From JAJNBA01 sp035696925 (GTDB lineage Bacteria; Actinomycetota; UBA4738; HRBIN12): a DNA stretch of 14,127 nt. Position 1 is the stretch's first letter. Each line of letters starts with the position of its first letter. The position numbers and the translations under genes were made by a program. The stretch is taken from positions 1 to 14,127 of the forward strand of contig DASSDW010000047.1 of NCBI GenBank assembly GCA_035696925.1. Direction: 5' to 3'. Below are positions 1 to 6,087 of the stretch, in pieces. The notes beneath the pieces are model-generated. The model searched no databases. It was not told the origin of the DNA and worked only from the letters and a program-made list of their open reading frames with translations.

Positions 1-6
1 GAGTAG
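1..6 (+). CDS. 3' end of upstream gene, expected rplV (L22)
   Basis: Only a GAG codon and a TAG stop are visible. The stop overlaps the GTG start of rpsC as TAGTG. In the S10 operon the gene directly before rpsC is rplV (ribosomal protein L22), so that identity is inferred from conserved gene order alone. No protein sequence can be assessed here. Confidence 0.45.
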   Translation, partial: E

Positions 7-974
7 TGGGACAGAAGGTCCACCCATACGGGTTCCGGCTGGGGGTCATCTACCCCTGGAAATCGAACTGGTACGCGAACCGGCGCGACTACATCGAGGC
101 GCTCCACGAGGACGTGTGGATCCGCAAGCACATCCGCTCGCGGCTCTCGCGCGCCGGGATCTCCTCGATCGACATCGAACGCAAGGGCGATCAGATCTGG
201 GTCTACATCCGGACGGCCCGTCCCGGCATCGTCATCGGCCGCAAGGGCGCCGAGGTGGACCGCCTGCGCAAGGACGTCGAGCGCTACACGAAGAAGCGGG
301 TCGACGTGAAGGTCGAGGACATGAACCAGGCCTCCAGCGAGGTGCGGCCCGACACGGATGCCGCTCTCCTCGCGCAGGGCGTCGCCGAGCAGCTCGCCGG
401 GCGCGTGGCGTTCCGACGGGCGATGCGCCGCGCCGTCCAGACCGCGATGCGCGCCGGTGCGCTCGGTGTGCGTGTCGCGTGCGCGGGGCGCCTCGGGGGG
501 ACCGACATGGGCCGCAAGGAGTGGTACCGCGAGGGCCGGGTGCCGTTGCACACGCTCCGGGCGAAGGTGGACTTCGGGACGGCGGCCGCGAAGACGACGT
601 TCGGCGCGATCGGCGTGAAGGTGTGGGTCTACCACGGCGACGAGGTGCCCCACCGCGAGCAGGAGAGCGAGCGGGCTCTGGCGCGGGCACACGCCCGTGC
701 CGAGCGAGGAGAGCGGGGGGCGAAGCCGGCTGCCACTCGCGGCAACGCGCCGGCCAAGACAGAATCTGTTGCGGCGGCACCCGATGTCGTAGCTCCCGAC
801 GCCGCACCCGCCGAGGAACCGTCCCCGACGCCGCCCGAGTCCGGTCCGGAACCGGCCTCCGTGACCCCGGACGTGACGGAGGGTGCCGCCGAGGCACCCG
901 CTGCCCCTGAGGCCGCACCGGCGGTCGAGGAGCCCGTCGAAGCTTCCGACGCCCAAGAGGGTGGTGAGGGCTGA
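6..974 (+). CDS. rpsC: 30S ribosomal protein S3 with acidic C-terminal tail
   Basis: S3 sits on the 30S head at the mRNA entry channel and has a role in mRNA helicase activity. The protein opens with the typical MGQKVHPYGFRLG. A type-2 KH domain spans about residues 38-107, with the GxxG loop in IGRKGAEV (77-84), and the S3 C-terminal domain runs to about residue 210. At 322 aa it is longer than the usual 210-280 aa. Residues from about 218 form a low-complexity extension, first Arg/Ala-rich, then Pro/Ala/Glu-rich. After Lys251 the last 71 residues carry 17 acidic and no basic side chains. The GTG start overlaps the previous stop, and its own stop overlaps the rplP ATG (TGATG), so it is translated within the S10 operon. 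C-terminal extensions of S3 are known in actinobacteria; this one is long. Confidence 0.97.
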   Translation: MGQKVHPYGFRLGVIYPWKSNWYANRRDYIEALHEDVWIRKHIRSRLSRAGISSIDIERKGDQIWVYIRTARPGIVIGRKGAEVDRLRKDVERYTKKRVDVKVEDMNQASSEVRPDTDAALLAQGVAEQLAGRVAFRRAMRRAVQTAMRAGALGVRVACAGRLGGTDMGRKEWYREGRVPLHTLRAKVDFGTAAAKTTFGAIGVKVWVYHGDEVPHREQESERALARAHARAERGERGAKPAATRGNAPAKTESVAAAPDVVAPDAAPAEEPSPTPPESGPEPASVTPDVTEGAAEAPAAPEAAPAVEEPVEASDAQEGGEG

Positions 975-1387
975 TGCTCGCTCCGAAGCGGATCAAGCAC
1001 CGCAAGCAGCACCGTGGGCGGATGCGCGGCCTCGCCAAGGGCCACACGGACATCCAATCGGGCGACTACGCGATCGTCGCGATGGAGCCGGGCTGGATCA
1101 CGAACCGCCAGATCGAGGCCGCCCGGGTCGCGATCACCAGGCACATCCGCCGCGGCGGCAAGGTCTGGATCACGATCTTCCCCGACAAGCCCGTCACGAA
1201 GAAGCCCGCGGAGACGCGGATGGGCTCCGGCAAGGGGAATCCCGAAGGATGGGTCGCCGTGGTCAAGCCGGGTCGCGTGATGTTCGAGCTGGCGGGCGTG
1301 AACGAGACGCTCGCCCGGGAGGCGATGGGTCGCGCGCAGCACAAGCTGCCGATCCGGACCAAGTTCATCACGAGGGTGGGGGAGTAG
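974..1387 (+). CDS. rplP: 50S ribosomal protein L16
   Basis: L16 binds 23S rRNA near the A-site finger and helps organise the aminoacyl-tRNA and peptidyl transferase region. The 137 aa product has the usual length and begins MLAPKRIKHRKQHRGRMRG. It carries the conserved block around GWITNRQIEAARVAITRHI and the segment RMGSGKGNPEGWVAVVKPG (about 79-97), which corresponds to the loop that reaches toward the peptidyl transferase centre. The ATG shares one base with the rpsC stop (TGATG), and a G-rich stretch (GGTGAGGG) just upstream can act as ribosome binding site. Nothing is unusual. Confidence 0.98.
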   Translation: MLAPKRIKHRKQHRGRMRGLAKGHTDIQSGDYAIVAMEPGWITNRQIEAARVAITRHIRRGGKVWITIFPDKPVTKKPAETRMGSGKGNPEGWVAVVKPGRVMFELAGVNETLAREAMGRAQHKLPIRTKFITRVGE

Positions 1388-1389
1388 CG

Positions 1390-1650
1390 ATGGCCAGCAA
1401 GACCGCCGAGCTGCGCGAGCTGACGGATGCGCAGCTCCTTGAGCGAGCGGAGTCGGCGAAGGAGGAGCTCTTCAACCTGCGCTTCCAGCTCGCCACCGGC
1501 CAGCTGGACGACTCGTCGTCGATCAAGAAGGTCCGCCACGAGATCGCGCGGATCGCCACGGTGATGCGCCAGCGGGACTTCGAGGCGGCGGCCACGGATG
1601 CCGAGGCCGGAGGGGCGGGAACCCAGTTAGGAGCGGAGAGCGAGCGGTGA
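1390..1650 (+). CDS. rpmC: 50S ribosomal protein L29
   Basis: L29 lies beside L23 at the polypeptide exit tunnel, where trigger factor and SRP dock. The protein is 86 aa. The two-helix L29 core covers about residues 5-63 and includes the signature ELFNLRFQLATGQLDDSSSIKKVR region. Residues 64-86 form an Ala/Gly/Glu-rich tail that shorter (60-70 aa) family members lack. The ATG follows a strong GGGGGAG at 5 bases' distance, two bases after the rplP stop. Its TGA overlaps the GTG of rpsQ (GTGA). The tail probably has no fold, and part of its DNA doubles as the ribosome binding region for rpsQ. Confidence 0.96.
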   Translation: MASKTAELRELTDAQLLERAESAKEELFNLRFQLATGQLDDSSSIKKVRHEIARIATVMRQRDFEAAATDAEAGGAGTQLGAESER

Positions 1651-1925
1651 GCGAGGAGCAGCGGATGACGCAGGAGCGGGGGCGCCGCAAGACTCGAACG
1701 GGGGTCGTGGTCTCGGACGGCATGGACAAGACCGTCGTCGTCCGGATCGACCGTTCGTTCCGGCACCCGCTGTACGACAAGACCGTTCGGCGCTCGAAGA
1801 AACTCGCCGCCCACGACGAGTCCAACGAGGCGCACGTCGGCGACCGCGTCCGTGTCGTGGAGACGCGACCGCTGTCCAAGTCGAAGCGCTGGCGGCTGGT
1901 GGAGATCGTGGAGAAGGCCAAGTGA
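1647..1925 (+). CDS. rpsQ: 30S ribosomal protein S17
   Basis: S17 is a primary 16S rRNA-binding protein with an OB fold, needed early in 30S assembly. The 92 aa sequence has a charged N-terminal leader of about 13 residues followed by the family core RKTRTGVVVSDGMDKTVVV and later HVGDRVRVVETRPLSKSKRWRL, the S17 signature. The GTG start at 1647 is preceded by AGGAG and GGAGAG and overlaps the rpmC stop by four bases. An in-frame ATG at codon 7 (1665) is a weaker alternative start that would trim the leader. Its stop overlaps the rplN GTG in the same way. Confidence 0.96.
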   Translation: MSEEQRMTQERGRRKTRTGVVVSDGMDKTVVVRIDRSFRHPLYDKTVRRSKKLAAHDESNEAHVGDRVRVVETRPLSKSKRWRLVEIVEKAK

Positions 1926-2293
1926 TCCAGCAGGAGACCCGTTGCCGTGTCGCGGACAACACCGGAGCCAAGGAGCTCCTGGTGATCCGCGTGCTCGGCG
2001 GGTCGGCTCGGCGGTACGCGAGCATCGGCGACACCGTCGTCGGCACGATCAAGGATGCGCTGCCCGGAGGCGGCGTCAGGAAAGGAGAGGTCGTCAAGGC
2101 CGTCGTCGTTCGAACCTCCAAGGAACGGCGTCGTCCCGACGGCTCCTACATCCGGTTCGACGACAACGCCGTGGTGCTCCTCACGCCGGACTCGCGCAAC
2201 CCCCGCGGGACTCGCATCTTCGGGCCGGTCGCCCGGGAGCTCCGCGACCGCCGCTATATGAAGATCGTGTCCCTTGCGCCGGAGGTGTTGTGA
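1922..2293 (+). CDS. rplN: 50S ribosomal protein L14
   Basis: L14 sits at the subunit interface with L19 and forms part of bridge B5/B8. The 123 aa product has the usual length and shows the conserved start MIQQETRCRVADNTGAKEL, the region GGSARRYASIGDTVVGTIKDA, and a normal C-terminus FGPVARELRDRRYMKIVSLAPEVL (broken here for length: FGPVARELRD at about 100-109, then RRYMKIVSLAPEVL). The GTG start overlaps the rpsQ stop (GTGA) and is preceded by GGAGAAGG. By gene order it is the first gene of the spc block, but no promoter is visible ahead of it because the junction is coding on both sides, so it is cotranscribed with the S10 genes. Confidence 0.98.
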   Translation: MIQQETRCRVADNTGAKELLVIRVLGGSARRYASIGDTVVGTIKDALPGGGVRKGEVVKAVVVRTSKERRRPDGSYIRFDDNAVVLLTPDSRNPRGTRIFGPVARELRDRRYMKIVSLAPEVL

Positions 2294-2307
2294 GGGTGGT
2301 GTTCTGA

Positions 2308-2649
2308 GTGCCTGGAGTCGACATCAAGAAGGATGACACCGTCCGGGTGATCTCGGGCAAGGATCGCGGCCGGGAAGGCCGCGTCGTACGCGTGCTCCCT
2401 CGGGAGGGTCGCGTGATGGTGGATGGCGTCGCCCTCGCTAAGAAGCACCAGCGCTCGTCGGGCCGCCGCGCGCGCGGCAGCTCGCAGCAGCTGCAGCAGG
2501 GCGGGATCATCGATGCCGAGATGTTCGTCAACATCTCGAACGTTCAGGTGGTCTGTACGGCCTGCGGCGAGGCGACCCGCATCGGTCATCGGGTCGAAGG
2601 GGATCGGAAGGTCCGGTTCTGCCGGAAGTGCGAGACGGAGCTGCCATGA
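2308..2649 (+). CDS. rplX: 50S ribosomal protein L24, zinc-ribbon form
   Basis: L24 starts 50S assembly by binding the 5' domain of 23S rRNA. The KOW motif is at about residues 7-35 (DDTVRVISGKDRGREGRVVRV). The C-terminal part has two CxxC pairs, Cys83/Cys86 and Cys105/Cys108, which should bind one zinc ion, so this is the cysteine-containing (C+) form. Between them lies the conserved EATRIG. The loop around residues 48-64 (HQRSSGRRARGSSQQLQQ) is a few residues longer than usual. Length is 113 aa. The GTG start is supported by GAGGGTGG about 8 bases upstream, and the stop overlaps the rplE ATG (ATGA). Confidence 0.96.
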   Translation: MPGVDIKKDDTVRVISGKDRGREGRVVRVLPREGRVMVDGVALAKKHQRSSGRRARGSSQQLQQGGIIDAEMFVNISNVQVVCTACGEATRIGHRVEGDRKVRFCRKCETELP

Positions 2650-3236
2650 GCGCCAAGACGGCGACGGAAGACACGTACACACCCCGGCTCCGGGCACGGT
2701 ACCGGGATGAGCTGGTCCAGGCGCTCCGGGAGCAGCTCGGGCTGGCGAACACGATGCAGGTTCCACGGCTGGAGAAGGTCGTGGTCAACATGGGCGTGGG
2801 CGAAGCCGTCAAGGACGGCCGTCTGCTCGATGCAGCGCTGGAGGATCTCGCCACGATCACGGGACAGAAGGCGGTCGTGACGAAGGCGCGGAAGTCGATC
2901 GCCGGCTTCAAGCTCCGCGAGGGGATGGCGATCGGCGCGAAGGTGACCCTTCGGGGAGCCCACATGTGGGAGTTCGTGGATCGTCTCGTGTCGCTCGCGC
3001 TGCCCAGGATCCGTGACTTCCGGGGACTGAGCCCGGCCGCGTTCGACGGCCACGGGAACTACACGCTCGGTGTCACGGAGCAGCTGATCTTCCCGGAGAT
3101 CGACTATGACAAGGTGGTGAAGGTCACGGGCATGGACATCACGATCGTGACCACCGCCACGACCGACGACGAAGGACGAGCGCTGCTCGCCGCCCTGGGA
3201 TTCCCGTTCGCCCAGTCGGCGGCGGAGGCGAGCTGA
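2646..3236 (+). CDS. rplE: 50S ribosomal protein L5
   Basis: L5 binds 5S rRNA in the central protuberance and touches P-site tRNA. The 196 aa product contains YRDELVQALREQLG, MQVPRLEKVVVNMGVGEA and the signature segment with AVVTKARKSIAGFKLREG, then FRGLSPAAFDGHGNY and DITIVTTATTDDEGRALLAALGFPF at the end. I chose the ATG at 2646 over the GTG at 2628. The ATG has GGAG five bases upstream and overlaps the rplX stop as ATGA, whereas the earlier start would lie well inside the rplX zinc-ribbon codons and would only add six non-conserved residues. The stretch of about 14 residues before the core is slightly longer than in many homologues. Confidence 0.97.
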   Translation: MSAKTATEDTYTPRLRARYRDELVQALREQLGLANTMQVPRLEKVVVNMGVGEAVKDGRLLDAALEDLATITGQKAVVTKARKSIAGFKLREGMAIGAKVTLRGAHMWEFVDRLVSLALPRIRDFRGLSPAAFDGHGNYTLGVTEQLIFPEIDYDKVVKVTGMDITIVTTATTDDEGRALLAALGFPFAQSAAEAS

Positions 3237-3259
3237 GGCCAAGGAGACGGCAGAGCGAG

Positions 3260-3445
3260 ATGGCGAAGACCTCACTCATCAACAAGCAGAAGAAGCAGCC
3301 GAAGTTCCGCGTGCGCGGCTACACGCGGTGCCAGCGGTGCGGCCGCTCACGGGCGGTCTACCGCAAGTTCATGCTCTGCCGGATCTGTTTCCGTGAGCTC
3401 GCGCACCTCGGGGAGCTGCCGGGGGTGACGAAAGCCTCATGGTGA
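3260..3445 (+). CDS. rpsZ: 30S ribosomal protein S14, type Z (zinc)
   Basis: S14 completes the 30S head and contacts A-site tRNA. At 61 aa this is the short zinc-binding class. Cys24, Cys27, Cys40 and Cys43 form the expected CxxC-x12-CxxC site, and FRVRGYTRCQRCGR and FMLCRICFRELAHLGELPG are family hallmarks. AAGGAG lies 13 bases before the ATG, a rather wide spacing. Many actinobacteria keep a second, zinc-free S14 elsewhere in the genome under Zur control; none is present here. The last codons overlap the start of rpsH. Confidence 0.98.
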   Translation: MAKTSLINKQKKQPKFRVRGYTRCQRCGRSRAVYRKFMLCRICFRELAHLGELPGVTKASW

Positions 3446-3861
3446 TGACGAAGGCGAAGTCGTCGAACGTGAGCGACCCGGTCGCTGACCTCCTGACGAG
3501 GATCCGCAACGCGAACCTGGCGTTCAAGGACGAGACGGTGGCACCGGTATCCAAGCTCGCGGACTCGGTCCTCAAGATCCTGGACGCCGAGGGCTACATC
3601 ATCGGGTTCTCGCGCGAGGGCGAGGGCGTGCACCAGGCCTTCCGGATCCGGCTGAAGTACGGCGTGCGTCGCCGGCGCGCGATCACCGGGCTCCGGCGGA
3701 TCTCGAAGCCGGGACGGCGGATCTACCGCGGCCGTGACGAGCTCCCGCGGGTCCAGGGCGGGCTCGGGATCGCGATCATCTCGACCTCGCACGGGGTGAT
3801 GACGGACAAGGACGCCGCTCGCAAGGGTGTCGGCGGCGAGGTGTTGGCCTACGTCTGGTAG
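3439..3861 (+). CDS. rpsH: 30S ribosomal protein S8
   Basis: S8 binds helix 21 of 16S rRNA and in E. coli also represses the spc operon by binding its mRNA. The core starts at SDPVADLLTRIRNANLA (about residue 12) and ends with the conserved GLGIAIISTSHGVMTDKDA region and GVGGEVLAYVW. Three in-frame starts cluster at 3439 (ATG), 3442 (GTG, overlapping the rpsZ stop as GTGA) and 3445 (ATG, TGATG). The first has the best-placed upstream GGGGGTG, but the choice is uncertain and affects only two residues. The N-terminal stretch before the core is about 6-8 residues longer than in E. coli. No S8-binding mRNA element is obvious near rplE. Confidence 0.96.
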   Translation: MVMTKAKSSNVSDPVADLLTRIRNANLAFKDETVAPVSKLADSVLKILDAEGYIIGFSREGEGVHQAFRIRLKYGVRRRRAITGLRRISKPGRRIYRGRDELPRVQGGLGIAIISTSHGVMTDKDAARKGVGGEVLAYVW

Positions 3862-3896
3862 GTGGCTGAGCACGGAGCAGGGGCAGGGATGACGAC

Positions 3897-4448
3897 ATGA
3901 GCAGGATCGGCAGACAACCGGTGGAGATCCCCGACGGGGTCGAAGTGCGGGTCGACGAGGCCAACCAGGTGACCGTTCGCGGTCCCCGGGGTGAGCTCTC
4001 TCAGACGATGCATCCCACGATGCGCATCGTCACGGACGGAGGCGTCGCGCGCGTGGAGCGTCCCGACGACATCGGGTTCAGCCGCAGCCTGCACGGGCTC
4101 ACGAGGTCCCTCCTCGCCAACATGGTCGAAGGGGTCACGAAGGGGTTCGAGAAGCGGCTGCAGATCGTGGGGGTCGGCTATCGCGCCGCCCTGAAGGGCA
4201 ACGACGTCGAGCTGCAGGTCGGCTACTCCCACCCGGTGCTCGTGCCCCAGCCCGACGGGATCGAGTTCGAGGTGCCTGCCCCCACGCAAGTGGTGGTGCG
4301 GGGCAACGACAAGCAGCAGGTCGGAGAAGTAGCCGCCACGATCCGCAAGATCCGGAAGCCGGAGCCGTACAAGGGCAAGGGCATCCGCTACGAGAACGAG
4401 TACGTCCGGAAGAAGGCCGGCAAGGCCGCCAAGGGGGCGACCGCCTGA
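3897..4448 (+). CDS. rplF: 50S ribosomal protein L6
   Basis: L6 lies near the sarcin-ricin loop and the factor-binding stalk. The 183 aa product starts MSRIGRQPVEIPDGVEVRV, typical of the family. It has the two repeated alpha/beta L6 domains (about residues 10-82 and 83-170), with GVTKGFEKRLQIVGVGYRA at the junction and the diagnostic PEPYKGKGIRYENEYVRKKAG close to the C-terminus (residues about 158-178; this motif is the clearest family mark). A 35-base gap separates it from rpsH, and GGGCAGGG serves as the probable ribosome binding site. The stop shares an A with the rplR start (TGATG). Confidence 0.98.
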   Translation: MSRIGRQPVEIPDGVEVRVDEANQVTVRGPRGELSQTMHPTMRIVTDGGVARVERPDDIGFSRSLHGLTRSLLANMVEGVTKGFEKRLQIVGVGYRAALKGNDVELQVGYSHPVLVPQPDGIEFEVPAPTQVVVRGNDKQQVGEVAATIRKIRKPEPYKGKGIRYENEYVRKKAGKAAKGATA

Positions 4449-4798
4449 TGGACGCCAAGACGAGACGGATCGCGCGCGTGCGTCGCCACGCTCGCGTCCG
4501 CAAGAAAGTGGCGGGGACCGCGGAGCGGCCGCGCCTGGCCGTGTATCGCTCGAACCGGCACATCTACGTCCAGGTGATCGACGATCGCGCGGCCGCGACG
4601 CTGGCCGCCGCATCCGACGCGGAGGTCGAAGTTTCGAAAGGCAAGACCGACCGCGCCAAAGAGGTCGGCAAGCTCATCGCCGACCGCGCGAAAGGCGCTG
4701 GGATCGACCGGGTCGTGTTCGACCGGGGCGGCCGGCGGTACCACGGTCGCGTGGCCGCGGTCGCCGAAGGCGCTCGAGAGGGAGGACTCCAGATCTGA
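4448..4798 (+). CDS. rplR: 50S ribosomal protein L18
   Basis: L18 binds 5S rRNA together with L5 and fixes it in the central protuberance. The 116 aa protein has the basic N-terminal arm (TRRIARVRRHARVRKKVAGT), then RPRLAVYRSNRHIYVQVIDD and the C-terminal block VVFDRGGRRYHGRVAAVAEGAREGGL, a strong L18 signature at about residues 88-114. Length is normal. It is linked by TGATG overlaps to both rplF before it and rpsE after it, so translation is likely coupled across the three genes. Confidence 0.98.
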   Translation: MDAKTRRIARVRRHARVRKKVAGTAERPRLAVYRSNRHIYVQVIDDRAAATLAAASDAEVEVSKGKTDRAKEVGKLIADRAKGAGIDRVVFDRGGRRYHGRVAAVAEGAREGGLQI

Positions 4799-5400
4799 TG
4801 TCGCGACGCTATGACTCGAGGGACCAAGAGAAGAGCCCGTACGAAGAGCGGGTCATCTTCATCAACCGGGTGGCGAAGGTCGTCAAGGGCGGCCGCCGTT
4901 TCTCGTTCGCGGCGCTGATCGTCGTCGGCGACGGCGCGGGCCGCGTCGGCGTCGGCTACGGCAAGGCGAAGGAGGTGCCGGCCGCGATCGCCAAAGGGGT
5001 CGAGTTGGCGCGGCGCAAGATGTTCGAGGTCCCGATGATGGGCACGACGATCCCGCACGAGATCGTGGGGCAGGCGGGTGCGGGTCGGGTGCTGCTCAAG
5101 CCCGCCGCGCCGGGGACCGGCGTGATCGCCGGCGGTCCGGTGCGCGCGCTCGTCGAGGCGGCCGGCATCAAGGACATCCTGTCGAAGTCGATGGGCTCGT
5201 CGAACCAGATCAACATCGTGAAGGCGGCGATGGCCGGGCTGAAGGCGCTCCGGAAGCCGCACGAGGTCGCCGTGATGCGCGACCGCGAGGATCATCAGGT
5301 GGCTCCCAAGCCGATGCTCGAGGCCGTCGCCGCTGCGGAGGCGCACGCCCAGGCCGCCCGCGCCGAGGCTCTGACGGAGGTTTACGGTGACAAGGCTTAG
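4798..5400 (+). CDS. rpsE: 30S ribosomal protein S5
   Basis: S5 helps form the mRNA entry tunnel and influences decoding accuracy. The N-terminal double-stranded-RNA-binding-like domain (about residues 17-83) contains the signature GGRRFSFAALIVVGDGAGRVG with GYGKAKEVPAAI, and the C-terminal domain contains GTGVIAGGPVRALVEAAGIKD and SKSMGSSNQINIVKA. Length is 200 aa. Residues from about 172 form an Ala/Glu-rich helical tail, as seen in other actinobacterial S5 proteins. The ATG overlaps the rplR stop. The 3' end overlaps rpmD by 14 bases, and its GGAGG at 5376-5380 serves rpmD. Confidence 0.98.
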   Translation: MSRRYDSRDQEKSPYEERVIFINRVAKVVKGGRRFSFAALIVVGDGAGRVGVGYGKAKEVPAAIAKGVELARRKMFEVPMMGTTIPHEIVGQAGAGRVLLKPAAPGTGVIAGGPVRALVEAAGIKDILSKSMGSSNQINIVKAAMAGLKALRKPHEVAVMRDREDHQVAPKPMLEAVAAAEAHAQAARAEALTEVYGDKA

Positions 5401-5635
5401 GGTGACCCAGACGCGCAGCGTGATCCACCGGCCCAAGGATCAGAAGGACACGGTGCGGCGCCTGGGGTTGCACCGGATCCGCGACAGCGTGATCAAGGAG
5501 GATCGCCCCGACATCCGAGGGATGCTCGCCAAGGTGCGTCATCTGATCAGCGTCGAAGAGATCATGGGGGACGATCCGAATGGTCGGTCGACGAGCAGGG
5601 GGCCGAAGTCAGGGCCAAAGTCAGGGAAGGATTGA
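5387..5635 (+). CDS. rpmD: 50S ribosomal protein L30 with short C-terminal extension
   Basis: L30 is a small 50S protein near 5S rRNA and the central protuberance. The core (residues about 3-58) has the family pattern LRVTQTRSVIHRPKDQKDTVRRLGLHRI (split: LRVTQTRSVIHRP then KDQKDTVRRLGLHRI) followed by MLAKVRHLISVEE. The GTG start is chosen because GGAGG stands 6 bases upstream inside rpsE, giving a 14-base overlap. The total is 82 aa against about 60 for typical L30. The extra residues 59-82 are Gly/Ser/Lys-rich and end in a GPKSGPKSGK repeat encoded by a tandem 12-base repeat. The stop is one base from the rplO start. Confidence 0.94.
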   Translation: MTRLRVTQTRSVIHRPKDQKDTVRRLGLHRIRDSVIKEDRPDIRGMLAKVRHLISVEEIMGDDPNGRSTSRGPKSGPKSGKD

Positions 5636-5636
5636 C

Positions 5637-6071
5637 ATGAAGCTGCATCACCTCCGTCCCGCGAAGGGCGCGAAGAAGGAACGGACCCGTGTGGGTCGCG
5701 GCCGCGCGGGCGCCCGCGGGAAGACCGCCGGGCGCGGGACCAAGGGCACGGGTGCCCGCGGCACGATCCGAGCCGGCTTCGAGGGCGGGCAGATGCCGTT
5801 GATCCGGCGTGTTCCCAAGCTCAAGGGGTTCAAGAACCCGAGCCGGGTCGAGTACGCACCGGTGAACGTCGAGGTGCTGGGCCGCTACTTCGACGGCGAC
5901 GTCACCCCGGATGCGCTCTACCGGCACGGACTCGCACACAAGGACGCGAAGATCAAGGTCCTCGCGCGCGGCGAGCTGGACAAGAAGCTGACCGTCCACG
6001 CGCACGCGTTCTCGAAAGCGGCGAAGGAGAAGATCGAGGCGGCCGGAGGGACCGCCGAAGTTCTCAGCTGA
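5637..6071 (+). CDS. rplO: 50S ribosomal protein L15
   Basis: L15 binds 23S rRNA late in 50S assembly. The 144 aa product has the basic, glycine-rich N-terminal arm MKLHHLRPAKGAKKERTRVG with GRGRAGARGKTAGRGTKGTG directly after it, then FEGGQMPLIRRVPKLKGF and a C-terminal globular domain ending AHAFSKAAKEKIEAAGGTAEVL. An upstream in-frame start at 5580 would add 19 residues that merely read the rpmD tail. The ATG at 5637 is right because AAGG precedes it by 6 bases and it matches the family N-terminus. Confidence 0.97.
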   Translation: MKLHHLRPAKGAKKERTRVGRGRAGARGKTAGRGTKGTGARGTIRAGFEGGQMPLIRRVPKLKGFKNPSRVEYAPVNVEVLGRYFDGDVTPDALYRHGLAHKDAKIKVLARGELDKKLTVHAHAFSKAAKEKIEAAGGTAEVLS

Positions 6072-6073
6072 GC

Positions 6074-6087
6074 TACGCTAAGTCACC
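6074..6087 (+). promoter_or_regulatory. possible -10 element for secY (leaderless start)
   Basis: TACGCT at 6074-6079 fits the TAnnnT pattern of actinobacterial -10 boxes and ends 8 bases before the secY GTG. No Shine-Dalgarno sequence is present in the 16-base gap, and no convincing -35 element is seen. If it is active, the transcript would begin at or next to the start codon. This is weak evidence from one hexamer. Confidence 0.25.

Noticed and set aside
5580..5636. A 19-residue N-terminal extension of L15
   Set aside because: It only re-reads the end of rpmD out of frame. The ATG at 5637 has its own ribosome binding site and the normal L15 N-terminus.
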